Part shown: one piece after another, positions 1 to 8,158 of the stretch
Position numbering within the stretch: position 1 is the stretch's first letter
Layout: each line of letters starts with the position of its first letter
Source: Lewinellaceae bacterium
GTDB taxonomy: Bacteria; Bacteroidota; Bacteroidia; Chitinophagales; Saprospiraceae
NCBI GenBank assembly: GCA_020636435.1
Contig: JACJXX010000002.1
Span: 4,030,001-4,094,000, forward strand
DNA: 64,000 bases
Direction: 5' to 3'
Translations under genes and position numbers: made by a program
The notes under the pieces: generated by a model
Told to the model about the DNA's origin: nothing
Seen by the model: only the letters and a program-made list of their open reading frames with translations
Database searches by the model: none

Positions 1-1776
1 ATAAATCTTCAGCTCGTCTTCGATCTTTTCGGTGCCGAAACCTTTCAGGATCAGTTGTTTGGAGCCGCAGGCCGGGCAGGCATCGGGCAAGCGGGCAGTG
101 TAGCCACAGTAATGGCACTTGAGCGCATTCTTAAACTTGTGGTAGGTCAGGCTCACATCGCAGTGGATGCACTCGGAGTGCCAGTCGCAGGTGAGGCAAC
201 GGTAAGTAGGCGAATAGCCCCGGCGGTTCTGGAAGAGGATGGCCTGCTCGCCTCTTTCGAGGGCCGCTTTCAGCTCATCCAGCAGGACAGCAGTAAAGTG
301 AGAATGCAATTGCTGCTCCTGCATCGCCCGTTTGGCATCCACTAATTCTATCGTTGGCAACTGCAGGCCGCCGAAACGCTCTTTCATTTCAACCAGGCCG
401 TATTTGCCGGTTTTGACGTTGAAATAGGATTCGATCGAGGGGGTCGCCGTGCCCAGCAGCGTTTTGGCGCCGTGCAGGTGGGCCAGGTAAACTGCCGCAT
501 CGCGGGCATTGTAGCGGGGGCTGGGGTCGTATTGCTTGTAGGAATTGTCGTGTTCTTCATCGACGATGATGAGCCCCAGTTTGCGGAAGGGCAGGAATAA
601 GGCAGAGCGGGCGCCCAATACCACGGGTTTGCCTTCCAGGACGCTGTTCCACATTTCCACCCGTTCGTTGTTGCTGAAGCGGGAATGGTAAATGGCGATC
701 TGATCGCCGAATATCTTTTCCAGGCGGCCGGTGATCTGGGTGGTCAGGGCGATCTCCGGCAGCAGGTAAAGCACCTGCTCTCCCCTTTGGATGGCTTCCT
801 GGATGAGCTCGATGTAAACGCGGGTCTTGCCGCTGCCCGTCACGCCATGCAACAACACCACGTTCTTATCCCGAAAATTGCCACGCAGCTCCTCCAGCGC
901 CCGAACCTGTTGTTCAGAAAGCACATCGGCGTCCACGGTCTCCTCTTCGTAACCGCCCATGCGGCTCACCTCGCGGCCGTACAACTCGAAAATCTCTTTC
1001 TTCTCCAGGGCCTTAAGGACAGAAGAATCGACATTGGCTTTGGTGTAAATATCCTGCCGGCGCACAAACTCCAGTTGTTTGGCCAGTTGCACATAAGCCA
1101 TCAAGGCCTCCACCTGCCGGGTGGAGCGGCTGCACAGCTCGAAAGCCTCCGCCAGCAATTTTGGCTGGGAGGCGTAGGGTTCCTGCAGGCGTACGCAGGA
1201 CACGGTCTTGGGCTTGTACCTGGTTTGCAGATCCTCTTTCAGGTAGATGATCCGCTTGTCCAGCATGCGGCGGATCAGCGGGTAGACGGTCTTTTGCTGC
1301 AGGATGCCACGCACGTCTTCGATGCTGATCTCGTTTTGGATGGTCAGAGCTTCGGCGATGAGGTACTCCTTGTCGTCCAGCCCGTCGAGGCCTTCATCGA
1401 ACAAGGGGCTGAGGGTCAGGCGGGTCTCGCTGGCCAGCTTGAGGTTGGCGGGCAGGGCGGCGTGCATCACCTCGCCCAAAGTGCAGAGGTAATAGCCGGC
1501 CAGCCATTGCCACAGCTGGAGTTGCACCTTGTTGATGATGGGTTTGTCGTCCACCACCGACAGGATGGGCTTGGGCCGGTAGTCGTCCGGCGCCCGGCGG
1601 TGCTGCTCGATCACCAGGGCGGTGTACAGCTTGGACTTGCCAAACTGCACCTCCACCCGCTTGCCGAAAGTAGCCTCCGGGATGAGGGGCTCCGGCACGG
1701 CATAGGTATAAGGCTTGGGCACTGCCAGTGGCAGAATGACCGTGACGTAGGTTTGGGTGGCGGTGATGGGGTGCAT
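1..1776 (-). CDS. priA: Primosomal protein N' (PriA helicase), C-terminus beyond window
   Basis: PriA is the superfamily 2 DNA helicase that reloads the replisome at stalled forks. 592 codons are present; the last ~200 residues lie outside the left edge. Visible in order: an N-terminal DNA-binding region starting MHPITATQTYVTVILPLAVP, Walker A GVTGSGKT near residue 308, the Walker B box VDEEHDNSYKQYDPSPRYNA near residue 410, and the zinc-binding cysteine pairs CLTC, CIHC, CHYC, CPAC, followed by the typical KGFGTEKIEDEL stretch. The ATG at 1774-1776 gives the expected N-terminus. Transcription is leftward from a promoter around 1868-1898, so the 72-bp tandem repeat directly before the start lies in the leader. 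Family assignment is secure. Confidence 0.95.
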   Translation of the reverse strand, partial: MHPITATQTYVTVILPLAVPKPYTYAVPEPLIPEATFGKRVEVQFGKSKLYTALVIEQHRRAPDDYRPKPILSVVDDKPIINKVQLQLWQWLAGYYLCTLGEVMHAALPANLKLASETRLTLSPLFDEGLDGLDDKEYLIAEALTIQNEISIEDVRGILQQKTVYPLIRRMLDKRIIYLKEDLQTRYKPKTVSCVRLQEPYASQPKLLAEAFELCSRSTRQVEALMAYVQLAKQLEFVRRQDIYTKANVDSSVLKALEKKEIFELYGREVSRMGGYEEETVDADVLSEQQVRALEELRGNFRDKNVVLLHGVTGSGKTRVYIELIQEAIQRGEQVLYLLPEIALTTQITGRLEKIFGDQIAIYHSRFSNNERVEMWNSVLEGKPVVLGARSALFLPFRKLGLIIVDEEHDNSYKQYDPSPRYNARDAAVYLAHLHGAKTLLGTATPSIESYFNVKTGKYGLVEMKERFGGLQLPTIELVDAKRAMQEQQLHSHFTAVLLDELKAALERGEQAILFQNRRGYSPTYRCLTCDWHSECIHCDVSLTYHKFKNALKCHYCGYTARLPDACPACGSKQLILKGFGTEKIEDELKIY

Positions 1777-1777
1777 T

Positions 1778-1849
1778 GGTTCGATGGTTCGATGGTTCGA
1801 TGGTTCGATGGTTCGATGGTTCGATGGTTCGATGGTTCGATGGTTCGAT
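1778..1849. repeat. Nine tandem copies of an 8-bp unit in the priA leader
   Basis: The unit GGTTCGAT is repeated nine times without a mismatch, ending one base before the priA start codon on the minus strand. It fills the place where a ribosome binding site would be. Perfect short tandem repeats change copy number easily, so leader length could vary between cells; that consequence is inference. Confidence 0.95.
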
Positions 1850-1867
1850 GGCCACCACTTTTTGTTT

Positions 1868-1898
1868 CAAAATTATAACTTTTTTGTTTAAACCCAAA
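1868..1898 (-). promoter_or_regulatory. Predicted priA promoter
   Basis: On the minus strand a TTTG box (complement of 1895-1898) is followed after exactly 19 bases by TAATTTTG (complement of 1868-1875). This matches the Bacteroidota primary sigma consensus TTTG-N17-20-TAnnTTTG in every defined position. Confidence 0.65.
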
Positions 1899-1904
1899 GA
1901 GTGC

Positions 1905-1935
1905 TTGAAACAAAAAAGTAAAATCCTTATCTTGC
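1905..1935 (+). promoter_or_regulatory. Predicted promoter of the Uma2-family gene
   Basis: A TTG at 1905-1907 and TATCTTGC at 1928-1935, 20 bases apart, resemble the -33/-7 boxes with two mismatches in the -7 box. The start codon follows 20 bases later. It is divergent from, and interleaved with, the priA promoter. Confidence 0.4.
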
Positions 1936-1954
1936 GAAGATACAACCTAGCAAT

Positions 1955-2515
1955 ATGGAAACCACAACTAAAAAAATAAGTTATCAGGAATTTCGGCAAA
2001 TGGAATTTGACGATAACGACCGCTTTCTTTATGAACTCTTAAACGGTGAACTTGTGAAGAGGTCAGCCCCATCACCCCTGCACCAACGCATCTCCGGCCG
2101 GTTATTCAGCCAAGTTAAGCCCTGGATAGATAAAAAGGGACTGGGAGAATTGTTCTATTCCCCCATCGACGTTTTTCTGGATGATTACAATGTCCCACAG
2201 CCCGATCTCATTTTCATCAAAAAAGAACGGCTGGAAATTGTCAGCCTGGACGAAGGGATCATGGGGATGCCCGATTTGGTAGTTGAAATCCTGTCGCCCA
2301 GCTCCATCAAGCGGGACCGTTTCGAGAAAATGGAAATCTATCAACGATTTAACGCCCCTGAATACTGGATCGTCGATCCCGCCAATAGCAGCATTGAAGT
2401 TTATACCTTACAGAATGGCAAATTTGAGATCGCCAGTTTTGCCGCTCAGGAAGGAGCTGTCCAATCGCCGGCGCTTGGGGGCTGGGAGTTAGAGGTGAAG
2501 GCTATATTTGAATAG
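1955..2515 (+). CDS. Uma2 family (DUF820) endonuclease-like protein
   Basis: This 186-residue protein has the PD-(D/E)XK-like core of the Uma2 family. Key blocks are YELLNGELV near residue 27, QPDLIFI near residue 86, LVVEILSPSS near residue 110, the catalytic-type Asp and Lys in KRDRFEKMEIYQRF, and EYWIVDP near residue 140. Length is usual for the family. These genes are abundant in cyanobacteria and Bacteroidota, usually as scattered single genes, and their biological role is not established. It stands alone here, divergent from priA, and is followed by a palindromic repeat element. Confidence 0.85.
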   Translation: METTTKKISYQEFRQMEFDDNDRFLYELLNGELVKRSAPSPLHQRISGRLFSQVKPWIDKKGLGELFYSPIDVFLDDYNVPQPDLIFIKKERLEIVSLDEGIMGMPDLVVEILSPSSIKRDRFEKMEIYQRFNAPEYWIVDPANSSIEVYTLQNGKFEIASFAAQEGAVQSPALGGWELEVKAIFE

Positions 2516-2535
2516 CATTCGAACCGGGTGCGATT

Positions 2536-2700
2536 CTAGTGCCTCGCGCATTAAGTAACGGGGTATAGAAAATGAGGCTATTTTGTTGCCAGACAAGGCG
2601 TGAGGAGCGAGCATAGCGGGACTATATGAGCGACGAACAACGCAGTATGGCGGCAAAAGAGTCCATTTTATATCCTGTTATTTAGTGCGCGAGGCACTAG
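2536..2700. repeat. Palindromic element family A, copy 1
   Basis: The ends form a perfect 15-bp inverted repeat, CTAGTGCCTCGCGCA at 2536-2550 and its complement at 2686-2700, with weaker pairing further in. The centre (about 2592-2663) matches the centres of the elements at 51117-51275 (inverted) and 62444-62660; shared blocks are AGACAAGGCG, GAGCATAGC, CAACGCAGTATGGCG and AAAAGAG. An outer inverted pair GGGTGCGATTC (2526-2536) / GAATCGCACCC (2891-2901) brackets this element and a further 190 bases in which no gene is visible. Confidence 0.75.
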
Positions 2701-2930
2701 TTTGTACCCCCTTATGTTTCTGGGCATGAAAACACCCGGAATTATTCCCTCGAAGCACTGTTACATGGTTTCCCGGTTCCATTGTTGAGGCCGTAGGCTC
2801 CATAACAGTGGAGCAAGGGGACTGTGAAACCGTGTTTTCCTGAATTTTAGGGGCATTTCCCCAAGCTATCTGCTTCATGGGTACAAATGGGAATCGCACC
2901 CTTCGAACCGTAAGCAGCCCAATTTAGCCC

Positions 2931-2968
2931 AACCATTCAACCATTCAACCATATAACCATTCAACCAT
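2931..2968. repeat. Short tandem repeat, AACCATTC-type
   Basis: Four to five imperfect copies of AACCATTC lie just beyond the stop codon of the leftward lipoprotein gene. Together with the family A element, this is all that can be recognised between 2516 and 2976. Confidence 0.7.
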
Positions 2969-2976
2969 CCACCCCC

Positions 2977-3774
2977 TCAATCCCCCGCCAGCAAAAAGCT
3001 CATTCGCCATTGTCCGCCCTCGTTTTTCTTAAACCCCACCCGATACCCCATCGGTTCGCCCACAAACTTCCCAAACACATATCCCTGCGTGCCGCTGAGC
3101 ATCTCCACCCGGACCCAGGGATAGGTTTCTCCGCCGATCGTTTCCTCCTGTGCCTCATCCAGGATGGTGACGATGTCGTGAGAAATGGTTTTCAGGATAC
3201 GGCTGTTGAGGCTGGGCTTTTCCCGCAGGCGCACCCCCGCCCCGGCGATGGCGCCGTAATCGACCGGCTCGTACTGGCTGGGCCAGGTGGAAAAGTAGTA
3301 AGGGGCCACAAAAACAGAGCGGTTGTCGGAGAAGGTCCCCCCCTCCGCCAGCAGTCGCCCCAGCAGCGGCCAAATCCGCAAGGTGTCCGGTTGTTTGGAG
3401 GCCAGGCCCCACATACCGACGAAGTCGTCGAAACCCTGTTCGGCGCCGAAGCCAACCTTGATGTCTTTGGCGGTGACGTCCAGCAGGCCGAAGACCTCCT
3501 TTTTGGCCACCGTCTGTTTGAGCTGTTCCCGAAACACGAAAAAAGCTGTATCTAATGGCGCCTCATCCACCGGATACAGTTTACCCTCCTCCTTTACCTG
3601 ATGGGTGGGCATGGAATCCGTCCGGGCTTCCATAAAAGACAGGTACAGATTTCGGAGAGAATCCGGGCTGATCGCAGGTTTTTCTTTTTCGACCTCCGTA
3701 GCAGGCTTCTGGCTGCCGGAGCCACAAGACGCAACCAGCAAGGCTATACTCAGAGTAAGGAATAACGCTCTCAT
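2977..3774 (-). CDS. Lipoprotein with C-terminal bacterial SH3 domain
   Basis: This is a 265-residue exported lipoprotein. Residues 1-17 are a hydrophobic leader ending in the lipobox LLVASC, so Cys17 is the predicted lipid anchor. The middle part (about 30-170) matches nothing I recognise. Residues about 175-245 form an SH3_3-type domain: AGAGVRLREKPSLNSRILKT, then WVRVEMLSGTQGYVFGKFVG. Such domains often bind cell wall peptides or partner proteins, so a periplasmic or outer-membrane envelope role is likely. It runs leftward like the next gene upstream, 88 bases apart, and may be co-transcribed with it. The specific function is unknown. Confidence 0.75.
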   Translation of the reverse strand: MRALFLTLSIALLVASCGSGSQKPATEVEKEKPAISPDSLRNLYLSFMEARTDSMPTHQVKEEGKLYPVDEAPLDTAFFVFREQLKQTVAKKEVFGLLDVTAKDIKVGFGAEQGFDDFVGMWGLASKQPDTLRIWPLLGRLLAEGGTFSDNRSVFVAPYYFSTWPSQYEPVDYGAIAGAGVRLREKPSLNSRILKTISHDIVTILDEAQEETIGGETYPWVRVEMLSGTQGYVFGKFVGEPMGYRVGFKKNEGGQWRMSFLLAGD

Positions 3775-3862
3775 AGCAAGGGGGTTTTTCGTTTTATTAT
3801 TGCTCCACTAATTTACGATTATCTGCCGGACGGGCCGCTTTCAAGTGGCTTGTAATTTTTTC

Positions 3863-5080
3863 CTACAGATTATTCCAACTGTCCAGATAAATCTTCCACT
3901 GCCCGTCCGCCGTCTTTTTCCAGACAATGACGTATTTGCCTTCCCAGTACACTTCCGTGCCGTCGCCCCGGAGGGTGGCGCCCTCGTAATAGCCCCAGTC
4001 GTAAGCCATGTCTCCCTGCACAACGATTTCCTCTGGTTTGATGCGGTGGTGGACGGTTCGGCTCTTCTGGCTGCCGGATGGGGTCCAGTAGCGGCGAACC
4101 GCTGCTTCACCGCGGCGAATGTCGCCCCGTTGGGGGAAAAGCTTGGCGTCAGGAGTATAGGCGGCAACGACAGCTTCAAAATCCTGCTCCACCAGGCTTT
4201 GGGAAAAAGCATCGATGTTCTGGTGGATAGCCCCCAGATCAGTTTCCAGGAATTCTCGTTTGAGCTGCTCATAGGTTTCGACCAGAGCGGCTATTTTCGC
4301 ACTATGCTCGTGCAGGTTGGCTTTGCTCTGAAAAGCAGCCAGGGCGAGATCGTCCAACTGTTCTGCCTGCTCCGCCCACCGCTGCCAGGAGGGCAGCTTG
4401 GCCAATTGCCCGTAGTACAAGCTGTTAAAGCCTTCGATGGCGTAATCTGCCGTCCGGTCGATCCATTCTCCTCCGCTTTCTGCAAAAACGGCAAAAGGGG
4501 CGATCATATCCTCCGAGCTGGAATCCAGCGAGTACCGCCGGCCAAAGCTGTAGCGGGCGGACAACCAGGGGCGCAAGCCGACCACGCCCAAGGAGGGGTC
4601 GGCCGGCAGCCACCGGCCCGTGGCCTGGTCGTATATTTCCAGCCAAACGTGATCGTTGTGCTGACGGCCAAAGACGGAAGCCTTATCGCCAATCTCAGTT
4701 ACCCGTTGCTCCGCGTCGGCCTGTCGCCGGTCGGAGGTGATGTGCAAATTGATTTCCCGAACGCGCCTCATCTTCAGGCCGAGGGTTTCCAGGGAGGCTT
4801 TGGCAACCATGGCCAGTTCGTTGCAGTTGCCGCCGCGCCGTTGCAGGATATCCTGAACGGTGCGCTGTTGGTAATCGGTATGCGTCCAGTCGAAATGCCG
4901 GGCGTACCAATCCACTACTGCCCGAGCCTTTTCGCAATCTGTCTCCGCTTCTGCGGCAATGTATTGGGAAAAGGCAGGCAGGTCGTCAACCGCCAGGGCG
5001 TACAGGCTGTCGATGGATAATTCCTGGCCGGAAGCCAAAAGGGGCAGGAAAAGGATCGGGAAAAGGAGTTGTTTTTTCAT
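3863..5080 (-). CDS. Exported transglutaminase-like protein with NTF2/SnoaL-like C-terminal domain
   Basis: 405 residues with a signal peptide (MKKQLLFPILFLPLLASGQ). Residues about 50-190 are a transglutaminase/protease-like core with the triad order Cys (GGNCNELA), His (HNDHVWLEIY), Asp (WLPADPSLG). Residues about 290-405 form a SnoaL/DUF4440-type cone domain (FSQSLVEQDFEAVVAAY, YDWGYYEGATLRGDG, WKIYLDSW). Such domains are small-ligand pockets or non-catalytic modules. The combination suggests a periplasmic enzyme acting on peptides or protein cross-links. The substrate cannot be read from the sequence. It lies upstream of the SH3 lipoprotein on the same strand. Confidence 0.75.
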   Translation of the reverse strand: MKKQLLFPILFLPLLASGQELSIDSLYALAVDDLPAFSQYIAAEAETDCEKARAVVDWYARHFDWTHTDYQQRTVQDILQRRGGNCNELAMVAKASLETLGLKMRRVREINLHITSDRRQADAEQRVTEIGDKASVFGRQHNDHVWLEIYDQATGRWLPADPSLGVVGLRPWLSARYSFGRRYSLDSSSEDMIAPFAVFAESGGEWIDRTADYAIEGFNSLYYGQLAKLPSWQRWAEQAEQLDDLALAAFQSKANLHEHSAKIAALVETYEQLKREFLETDLGAIHQNIDAFSQSLVEQDFEAVVAAYTPDAKLFPQRGDIRRGEAAVRRYWTPSGSQKSRTVHHRIKPEEIVVQGDMAYDWGYYEGATLRGDGTEVYWEGKYVIVWKKTADGQWKIYLDSWNNL

Positions 5081-5186
5081 GGTATTGTAGCCGGGTTTTG
5101 ATTAAAAGACAGGATTCTATGCTCTTCCAGGGATTTAAAATAACAAAACCAGCCGTGGAGCAGTATAATTGCGTCATCCCTTAATA

Positions 5187-5356
5187 CTACTTTGTTACTA
5201 TAAAATTTAGTTGGCTTGGATGCCTGGAGCGCGGGCCTCCAGGCCCGCGAAGGCCGCCTCGGGCAGCCCTTAAAAGGCAACTGTTTACTTAAAACCTGCT
5301 TGAAGCAGGTTTTCGCGGGCCTGGAGGCCCGCGCTCCTGTTAAAGTAACAAAGTAG
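5187..5356. repeat. Palindromic element E with 13-bp terminal inverted repeats
   Basis: CTACTTTGTTACT at 5187-5199 is repeated as its exact complement at 5344-5356. Inside, a second arm pair GGAGCGCGGGCCTCCAGGCC / GGCCTGGAGGCCCGCGCTCC gives strong nested hairpins. No target duplication could be made out. It sits downstream of the leftward ABC ATPase gene and fills the gap before the transglutaminase gene. Confidence 0.7.
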
Positions 5357-5362
5357 AATTAA

Positions 5363-6112
5363 TTACCCAAACCACCCATACATTTCCTCCAGCTTTAATT
5401 CCTGCTTGGCTTCGCCTTCCAGGTCGCGCACCATGCGCCCTCTTTCCATTTGAATGAGGCGGGTGCCAAAGCGCTGGGTCTCCCTCATATTGTGAGTGAT
5501 GAGCACAGTCGTCAGTTTGTATTCCCGGATAAGGCGTTCGGCGGTGAGCAGAACGACGTCCGCCGACTTGGGGTCGAGGGCGGCGGTGGGCTCGTCGAGC
5601 AGCAGGATGTCGGTATGGTCCATGACGCTCATCAGCAGGGTGAGGGCCTGGCGCTGGCCGCCGGAGAGGGTGCCCATGGGCTGCTGGAGTTTGGCTTCCA
5701 GGCCCAGGCCCAGGCCGGCAATCTTTTCGCGGACGGATTTTTTAAAAGCCTCGTCGATGCCGATCTTCAGTTTTTTGCGTTGGGTGCGCAGGGCAGCCAG
5801 GCGGAAATTGTCGAGGATGCTCAGCTCGGGGGCCGTACCGCCCAAGGGGTCCTGAAACACGCGGGCTACCCAGCGGCTGCGCTTGTACTCGGGCAGGCGG
5901 GTGGCCTCCTCGCCGTGCAGCAAAACGGCGCCCTCGCTGGGCAGCACAGCGCCGGCGATGACGTTGAGCAGGGTCGTTTTGCCGGAACCGTTGGCGCCCA
6001 CCAACACGACAAATTCTCCTTCCCCGATTTTGAGGCTGACGTCCTTCAGGGCTTTGACTTCGTTGACTTCGCCCCGGTTGAACACTTTTGTTATGTTGTT
6101 TAGTTGTATCAT
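5363..6112 (-). CDS. ABC transporter ATP-binding protein
   Basis: 249 residues with a complete ABC ATPase core: Walker A GANGSGKTT near residue 39, signature LSGGQRQ near 149, Walker B ILLLDEPTAALD near 169, and the H-loop LITHN near 206. Its start codon overlaps the permease gene by 4 bp, so the two are translationally coupled. It energises import by the permease and lipoprotein encoded upstream. In families with this type of permease and binding protein the cargo is often an aromatic or branched amino acid, but the cargo here is not determined. Confidence 0.92.
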   Translation of the reverse strand: MIQLNNITKVFNRGEVNEVKALKDVSLKIGEGEFVVLVGANGSGKTTLLNVIAGAVLPSEGAVLLHGEEATRLPEYKRSRWVARVFQDPLGGTAPELSILDNFRLAALRTQRKKLKIGIDEAFKKSVREKIAGLGLGLEAKLQQPMGTLSGGQRQALTLLMSVMDHTDILLLDEPTAALDPKSADVVLLTAERLIREYKLTTVLITHNMRETQRFGTRLIQMERGRMVRDLEGEAKQELKLEEMYGWFG

Positions 6113-6978
6113 GATTTCTTCCTTCTTGCCAGCCGCGGAATACCCACAATGGCCAGCACAAAGACGGCGGTGATCAGCTTCAGCATGTTCGGGTTGACGC
6201 CCAGCGACAGGGCCACGGCCAGCACCATCTGAAACAGGACACAGCCCGCCAGTACGAACAACAACTGCAGCCAGATGTGCCGGATGCCCAGCCAGTTGAT
6301 CAGCGCATCGCCGATGAGCACCGAGCCCAACCCGACGAGCACGATGCCAATGCCCATGTTAATGTCGGCAAAATTCTGATACTGGGCGACCAGGAAGCCG
6401 CTGAGCGCCGTCAGGGCATTGGCGATGGCCAGCCCGATGATCTTCATGCGGTCGTTGTTGATGCCCATGGCGCGGGTCATCGACTCGCTGTTGCCGGTAG
6501 CCCGCATGGCAATGCCGAAATCGGTGCGCAGCATATAGGCGAGCAGGGCGCTCAGTATGCCCAGAAACAGCAGGCCCACCCACAGCTCGTTGTAAACCTG
6601 CCGTTCGAAAACAGCCAGTGCCGAAAAAATGGTTTCTATGTTGATCAAAGGGATATTCGAACGCCCCAGGATGGTTAGATTGACTGAATAAAGCCCGGTC
6701 ATCACCAGAATGCCCGCCAGGAGGGCGTCGATTTTCAGGCGGGTATGGACCAGCCCGGTCAGCACCCCCGCCAACGCCCCTGCGACGATGGTCAGGCCAA
6801 TAACCGGCAGCAGCGGCCAGCCCTGCACCAGGAACACCGCCGCCACCGCCGCGCCCAGCGTATAGCTGCCGTCGGTAGTGATGTCCGGGATGCGGAAAAT
6901 CTTCATGGTGATGAAGATGCCCAGCCCCATGGCGGAAAGGCAGAGCCCCTGGATGAGGGCAGTGAGGTAGAAGATCAT
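6109..6978 (-). CDS. ABC transporter permease, branched-chain/TrpY type
   Basis: 289 residues, strongly hydrophobic with about eight membrane spans, of the BPD_transp_2 (LivH/RbsC) class. The N-terminus MIFYLTALIQGLCLSAMGLG, the ITTDGSYTLGAAVAAV segment and the later MRATGNSESMTRAMGIN loop are typical of the permease that accompanies ABC_sub_bind (PF04392) lipoproteins, the TrpXYZ-like group. It is the middle gene of a three-gene leftward operon: binding lipoprotein, permease, ATPase. It overlaps the ATPase gene by 4 bp. Confidence 0.9.
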   Translation of the reverse strand: MIFYLTALIQGLCLSAMGLGIFITMKIFRIPDITTDGSYTLGAAVAAVFLVQGWPLLPVIGLTIVAGALAGVLTGLVHTRLKIDALLAGILVMTGLYSVNLTILGRSNIPLINIETIFSALAVFERQVYNELWVGLLFLGILSALLAYMLRTDFGIAMRATGNSESMTRAMGINNDRMKIIGLAIANALTALSGFLVAQYQNFADINMGIGIVLVGLGSVLIGDALINWLGIRHIWLQLLFVLAGCVLFQMVLAVALSLGVNPNMLKLITAVFVLAIVGIPRLARRKKS

Positions 6979-7041
6979 CGATTAAGGTTGTAACGCCTGG
7001 TTAGCTGCAAGTGTACGAAACTTAATGAATTCTTTTGTATT

Positions 7042-8016
7042 TTACTCTATCGCTTCAAAATTCTCCGGAACCTCAATCCCAAACCGCTCCGCCGATTGAG
7101 GATTATACACCCGCTTCCGCACTTCCACCATTTCCCATTTCAACCCGTCTGTCGACTTACTTTTGAGGAAGAGCGCCGCCTGCTGCCCTGCCTGATAACC
7201 CCACTGGTAAAGGTCGGCGCCATAAGCCGCCACCGCTCCGCGCGCCACCAAGCCCGCTTCGCTGGTAAAGACTGGTACCCCAGCTTCGTTGCAGGCCTTC
7301 ATGATGGTCTCGAAAGAGCTGAATATCGTATTGTCCGGGTTGGCGAAGAAGGCGTCAATGTCTTCGTTGAGCAGGGCGCCGGCCACGAGTTGCACATCGG
7401 CCGTGGTATTGACCGGGCGGGCTACCAGCGCAATGCCCAGGCTACCGGCCAGGCCCTGAAGGCGTTCGTAAGCCTCTACCGATTGTGGTTCCGATTGGTT
7501 GTACAGCAGGCCTATTTTCAGTTGCTCCCCATGGGGTTGAACCAGCCTGGGGATAAGCGAAAAAGAGGTATCGATGTAAGCCAGGTTTTCGGCCACCCCA
7601 AACAGGTTGGCAGGAGCATTGCCCTGGGCATCCGCTACCTCCATCAGGGCAGGCGTAGGCGAGACCATCATAAAAACAGGAATCTCTTTGGTGTTCTGAA
7701 TGGCAGCGATGGTCGACAGGGAAGGGCTGGTAGCGATGAGATTCACTTTCTGGGTGATCATATACCGTATGATCTGCGTCAGCGTAGGAATATCGCCCTG
7801 GGCATTCCGGTAGATCAGGTTCATCGTCTGGCCTTCTTCGGAAAAGCCGCCTTCTTTCAGGGCAGCCAGGAAGCCGATCCTGGCCTGGTCGATGGTGCTG
7901 TCTTCAAAGGCGTCTACAAAGCCGACGGTGGGCGTGCCTTCTTGTTGGTTATTGTTGCAGGCAGTAAGCAATAGCAGCAAAGCGAACAACCGGAAGCTGT
8001 TTTTCAGGTTTTTCAT
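7042..8016 (-). CDS. ABC transporter substrate-binding lipoprotein (PF04392 type)
   Basis: 324 residues with a lipoprotein leader ending LLLLTAC, so Cys20 is the anchor. The body has the periplasmic-binding fold of the TrpX-like family: TVGFVDAFEDSTIDQARIGF, QIIRYMITQKVNLIATSPSL, IPVFMMVSPTPALMEVADAQ, IGLLYNQSEPQSVEAYERL and a late SEAGLVARGAVAAYGADLYQ. It is the promoter-proximal gene of the importer operon. The family includes tryptophan/tyrosine binders and others of unknown ligand, so the ligand is left open. Confidence 0.88.
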   Translation of the reverse strand: MKNLKNSFRLFALLLLLTACNNNQQEGTPTVGFVDAFEDSTIDQARIGFLAALKEGGFSEEGQTMNLIYRNAQGDIPTLTQIIRYMITQKVNLIATSPSLSTIAAIQNTKEIPVFMMVSPTPALMEVADAQGNAPANLFGVAENLAYIDTSFSLIPRLVQPHGEQLKIGLLYNQSEPQSVEAYERLQGLAGSLGIALVARPVNTTADVQLVAGALLNEDIDAFFANPDNTIFSSFETIMKACNEAGVPVFTSEAGLVARGAVAAYGADLYQWGYQAGQQAALFLKSKSTDGLKWEMVEVRKRVYNPQSAERFGIEVPENFEAIE

Positions 8017-8086
8017 TCGTCTTGTTTAGGTTATTGTCCTGGTTAGAACGAATGAGGCGCCGAAAGGGTTTATGTTGCCCTTTGAT

Positions 8087-8133
8087 TGTTGATTGTTGTC
8101 TATTATGAAACCAACAACAGACAACAATCAACA
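8087..8133. terminator. 15-bp stem hairpin between the AAA ATPase gene and the ABC operon
   Basis: TGTTGATTGTTGTCT at 8087-8101 pairs exactly with AGACAACAATCAACA at 8119-8133 around a 17-base loop, in a stretch of AACAATC-type simple repeats. It lies just beyond the stop of the leftward ATPase gene and could end its transcript. There is no clear U run, so this is tentative. Confidence 0.4.
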
Positions 8134-8158
8134 GACAACAATCAACCACTCCCCCCTC

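Noticed and set aside
1304..1878. Plus-strand open frames across the priA region
   Set aside because: They are antisense shadows of priA, whose zinc and helicase motifs are unmistakable on the minus strand.
2517..2537. GGTTCGAA-like sequence suggesting the T arm of a tRNA on the minus strand
   Set aside because: No acceptor or anticodon arm can be folded around it; the match belongs to an inverted repeat bracketing a palindromic element.
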